A stretch of DNA of 8,224 bases, taken from NCBI GenBank assembly GCA_016763395.1, contig JAESTW010000577.1, forward strand, positions 1 through 8,224, read 5' to 3'. Position 1 is the stretch's first letter; each line of letters opens with the position of its first letter. Source of the stretch: Kofleriaceae bacterium (GTDB taxonomy: Bacteria > Myxococcota_A > Polyangia > Haliangiales > Haliangiaceae). This document shows positions 5,987 to 8,224 of this stretch, piece by piece. A program made the position numbers and the translations under genes. The notes below the pieces were generated by a model. That model searched no databases and was not told the origin of the DNA. It saw nothing but the letters and a program-made list of their open reading frames with translations.

Positions 5987-6958
5987 CTATCCCAGGAGTT
6001 TGGCCGCATCGAGTGCGTGATAGGTGATTATCATGTCGCAGCCCGCTCTTTTCATCGATAGCAAGGTTTCCATCATGACTCGGTCGTAGTCGATCCAGCC
6101 CTGCATGGCAGCCGCTTTGACCATCGCGTACTCGCCACTAACGTTGTACGCACAAACTGGCAAGTCAACTTCGTCGGAGATACTTCGGACAATGTCGAGA
6201 TAGGCCATCGCCGGTTTGACCATAACGATGTCCGCGCCCTCGGCAATATCGAGAGTGACTTCCCGCAGCGCCTCTCGGGCATTCGCCGGATCCATTTGAT
6301 ACCCGCGCCTGTCTCCTTCTTGTGGTGCACAATCAGCAGCATCGCGAAAGGGACCGTAGAACGCGGACGCGTATTTGGCGGAATAAGCCATAATGGCGAC
6401 CTTCTCGAAGCCTTCGGTCTCCAATGCTTCTCGAGCCGCGCCAACAAAACCGTCAAGCATCCCCGGTGGCGCAATAATATCGGCACCAGCTTTGGCATAG
6501 GAAATTGTCGCACGCTGCAAATTCTCCAGCGAGGCGTCGTTGTCGAGTTCGCCTTTGATCATCACTCCGCAGTGTCCGTGCGATGTGTACTCACAGAAGC
6601 AGGTATCGGCGATCACCACGAGTCCGGGGACTTGTTTCTTTATCGCCCGTGTTGCCTGTTGGACCAGACCACGGTCGTTCCATGCCTCCGAGCCAACCTC
6701 GTCTTTGTGCTCGGGAATCGCAAACAGGATTACCGACGGAATTCCCAGCCCGTGGGCCTTCTTTGCCATCTCAACTGCTTTGTCAACACTGAGATTGTAC
6801 TGGCCCGGCATGGACGAAATTTCCTTCTGCACACCTTTTCCCGTGACCAGGAAGAGTGGGTAGATAAAGTCGCCGGGGTCTAACTTGGTTTCACAAATCA
6901 TCCGACGCAGATTCTCGGTTCTACGGAGGCGACGGGGACGATAATCAGGATACTGCAT
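5987..6958 (-). CDS. hemB: Porphobilinogen synthase (delta-aminolevulinic acid dehydratase)
   Basis: HemB condenses two 5-aminolevulinate molecules into porphobilinogen in the cytoplasm, the first common step of tetrapyrrole synthesis. The product is 323 aa, normal length. The Schiff-base lysines are Lys195 in A-Y-S-A-K-Y-A-S and Lys248 in M-V-K-P-A-M-A-Y. The active-site zinc ligands are the cysteine set D-T-C-F-C-E-Y-T-S-H-G-H-C-G (Cys120, Cys122, Cys130), so this is the zinc-dependent type, not the Asp-rich magnesium type. The A-F-Y-G-P-F-R-D-A segment (199-207) and the Y-H-A-L-D-A-A-K end are family typical. ATG 6958 fits the usual start (M-Q-Y-P-D-Y-R-P-R-R-L-R-R). No Shine-Dalgarno is present, but a promoter-like -10 lies 6 nt upstream. 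It lies 219 nt downstream of cobA-hemD in the same direction and converges with the kinase cluster. Confidence 0.97.
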   Translation of the reverse strand: MQYPDYRPRRLRRTENLRRMICETKLDPGDFIYPLFLVTGKGVQKEISSMPGQYNLSVDKAVEMAKKAHGLGIPSVILFAIPEHKDEVGSEAWNDRGLVQQATRAIKKQVPGLVVIADTCFCEYTSHGHCGVMIKGELDNDASLENLQRATISYAKAGADIIAPPGMLDGFVGAAREALETEGFEKVAIMAYSAKYASAFYGPFRDAADCAPQEGDRRGYQMDPANAREALREVTLDIAEGADIVMVKPAMAYLDIVRSISDEVDLPVCAYNVSGEYAMVKAAAMQGWIDYDRVMMETLLSMKRAGCDMIITYHALDAAKLLG

Positions 6959-6964
6959 GGCGCG

Positions 6965-6993
6965 ATTCTACAGCGCCGCTCAATCGTTGGCTA
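6965..6993 (-). promoter_or_regulatory. Candidate hemB promoter, possibly leaderless
   Basis: The minus strand has -35 TAGCCA (6988-6993, 4 of 6), a 17-nt spacer and -10 TAGAAT (6965-6970, 5 of 6). The -10 ends 6 nt before ATG 6958, so transcription would begin at or beside the start codon, giving a leaderless mRNA. That agrees with the lack of a Shine-Dalgarno. A 5-bp inverted repeat (GGCGC/GCGCC, 6959-6977) surrounds the -10 and could be an operator or chance. Confidence 0.35.
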
Positions 6994-7067
6994 CTAGAGA
7001 GGTGACCATCAATTACTGTGGAAGGAAAACGAAGAAATCTTGTTTCATGATGAGGCACGAAAGAAGA

Positions 7068-7083
7068 GTTTAGCGGGCTAAAC
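7068..7083. repeat. Perfect inverted repeat in cobA-hemD/hemB spacer
   Basis: GTTTAG-CGGG-CTAAAC is a 6-bp perfect palindromic hairpin in the 219-nt spacer. On the minus strand it is followed by TCTTCTTTC, so it may be a weak second terminator after cobA-hemD or a protein-binding palindrome. The stem is AT-rich and probably marginal. The rest of the 6994-7103 spacer shows no gene. Confidence 0.35.
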
Positions 7084-7091
7084 GATGAGTT

Positions 7092-7124
7092 GAGAAACGA
7101 TAAGCGTTGGTCAAAGACCAGCGC
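7092..7124 (-). terminator. Candidate terminator downstream of cobA-hemD
   Basis: GCGTTGGTC (7104-7112) and GACCAGCGC (7116-7124) form a 9-pair stem with an AAA (minus strand TTT) loop. On the minus strand one pair becomes a C-A mismatch, and the stem is followed by TTATCGTTTCTC. The hairpin lies 54 nt past the cobA-hemD stop. The stem is good but the U-tract is broken, so termination is plausible and not certain. On the plus strand the stem is fully paired with one wobble and has no U-run. Confidence 0.4.
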
Positions 7125-7177
7125 GGTCAGGGAACAAGAGTTCAAGTTAGCCAACTCAGCAGTTGATGGTTGCCTCT

Positions 7178-8224
7178 CTACCCTGAGCGAGAAGAAAAGG
7201 CGTAGGCAATCTGCTCAGCAAGACTCTTGCCGGAGAGCTTTGTGGGCACCACCTGAACTTCAATGCCGTGGCCCTCAAGGGCTGCTGCGGTGGTTTTTCC
7301 AATCGCGGCCACGACAGGGATCGCAACCAAATGCGACTTGAGTGATGGGTCGATCTGGATGAGGGCGTGCACCTGGGAAGGCGAGAAAAACAGTGCCGCA
7401 CCGATCTGTCCGCCCTTGAGCTTGGCTAGAGAGTCCCGAAGAAGCGGAGAAATCTCGTCAATGCTCCGGTTGTTGTAGGGCGTGACTAGATCACATCGCA
7501 GTCCCGCCGCTTCGAGAATTTCAACCGGCTCCTTTCGGCCAACTGCCGAGCGCGGAAACAAAATTCGCGCGCTTTTCGCTTCGTTTTTGACCTTGTTGCA
7601 CAACAACTGAGCCAATTCGGCCCCGCTCTTTCCGCTCGCAAGTAAATCAGCTCGCAGGCCACGCGCTGACAGTGCCCCGGCCGTCGCTTGTCCGACTGCA
7701 GCAATGTGAAGCCCCGCACAGTCCCGAGAGTCCATTTGCAGGCCATCGAGCACGGCAAAGAAGTACCGGACAGCATTGGCGCTAGTGAAAAAGAGCCAAT
7801 CATAACGGTGCAACTCTCGCGCTGCGGTTTCCACCCCTTTCACTTGGTCGGCCGTCGCGGCTACTACCTCAGTACATTCCGCAAACGCTATCTCGGCCCC
7901 CAGCTCTCGCAGCTCAGATGCGTATTGTCCGGCGCCCTGGGGAGACCGGGTCATCAACACTCGAAGGCCAAAAAGAGGTCTGGATTCAAACCAAGCCAAC
8001 TCTTTTCGCAATAGAACGACATCGCCTAGTATCACCAGCAGGGGCGGCACAAGCTTCTCCTTGGCAATGTCCCCGGGAAGTCGTTCCAATGTTGAAATGA
8101 GGGTTTTCTGGCTAGCGCTTGTCCCGCGATAGATGACTGCGGCAGGGGTTTCAGGAGACCGTCCGGCGGCGAGTAGCTCCGCTACGCAGGAGGCAATCTT
8201 TTTCCAAGCCATGAAAAGAACCAC
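7178..8224 (-). CDS. cobA-hemD: CobA-HemD fusion: uroporphyrinogen-III C-methyltransferase (C-terminal part) and uroporphyrinogen-III synthase; 5' end outside window
   Basis: The visible 348 residues end at TAG 7178-7180 and the frame runs off the right edge, so the start is not here. Residues 1 to about 83 are the C-terminal end of an SUMT (CobA) domain: T-P-A-A-V-I-Y-R-G-T-S-A-S-Q-K-T (26-41), P-P-L-L-V-I-L-G-D-V-V (60-70) and W-F-E-S-R-P-L-F-G (78-86). SUMT methylates uroporphyrinogen III to precorrin-2 with S-adenosylmethionine. Residues from about 87 to the end are HemD, which closes hydroxymethylbilane to uroporphyrinogen III: V-L-M-T-R (89-93), F-F-T-S-A-N-A-V (145-152), A-A-V-G-Q-A-T (175-181), F-P-R-S (223-226), F-F-S-P-S-Q-V (279-285) and A-A-I-G-K-T-T (306-312). 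HemD sequences diverge widely, but these blocks are clear. The CobA-HemD order is a known bacterial fusion. hemB follows on the same strand and hemC is expected farther right. Confidence 0.93.
   Translation of the reverse strand: MVLFMAWKKIASCVAELLAAGRSPETPAAVIYRGTSASQKTLISTLERLPGDIAKEKLVPPLLVILGDVVLLRKELAWFESRPLFGLRVLMTRSPQGAGQYASELRELGAEIAFAECTEVVAATADQVKGVETAARELHRYDWLFFTSANAVRYFFAVLDGLQMDSRDCAGLHIAAVGQATAGALSARGLRADLLASGKSGAELAQLLCNKVKNEAKSARILFPRSAVGRKEPVEILEAAGLRCDLVTPYNNRSIDEISPLLRDSLAKLKGGQIGAALFFSPSQVHALIQIDPSLKSHLVAIPVVAAIGKTTAAALEGHGIEVQVVPTKLSGKSLAEQIAYAFSSRSG

Noticed and set aside
6296..6883. Open frame on the plus strand across hemB
   Set aside because: It is a shadow of hemB, which has complete catalytic and zinc-site motifs on the minus strand.

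Overview
The window has moderate GC. It suggests a deltaproteobacterial-type Gram-negative, possibly Myxococcota or Bradymonadales, but this is tentative. The pointers are two membrane Ser/Thr kinases with extracytoplasmic PEGA- and PPC-like domains, an exported LysM protein, a lipoprotein with an N-terminal lipobox, and a fused CobA/HemD beside a zinc-type HemB. No 16S or other marker lies inside the window to settle the taxonomy.

Layout. (1) 1-532: a minus-strand stable-RNA unit. A promoter at 352-380 with a GC-rich discriminator reads into tRNA-Ile(GAT) at 259-332. A structured leader with two boxA-like elements follows. The last bases at the left edge resemble the start of a 16S rRNA, so tRNA-Ile appears to be the first gene of an rRNA operon. 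(2) 533-5894: four plus-strand genes in operon-like order. They are a kinase with a TM segment and a PEGA domain, a LysM exported protein (4-bp overlap), a lipoprotein with a degenerate metallophosphoesterase-like fold (6-nt gap), and a zinc-ribbon kinase with a TM segment and two PPC-like domains (53-nt gap). The last gene has an in-frame TGA between its HRD and DFG motifs. (3) 5895-5986: a short convergent spacer with hairpins. (4) 5987-8224: a minus-strand tetrapyrrole block with hemB and the 3' part of a cobA-hemD fusion that leaves the window on the right.

How the genes may work together. The four-gene cluster looks like an envelope-sensing module. Cytoplasmic kinase domains are coupled through one membrane span to outside beta-domains, and a wall-binding LysM protein and a lipoprotein are available as outside partners. 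This is inferred from domain content and gene order; nothing in the sequence names a ligand or substrate. The hem genes make porphobilinogen (HemB), uroporphyrinogen III (HemD domain) and precorrin-2 (SUMT domain), and have no evident link to the kinases. Clear Shine-Dalgarno sequences are scarce here, and hemB has a promoter placed for a leaderless mRNA.
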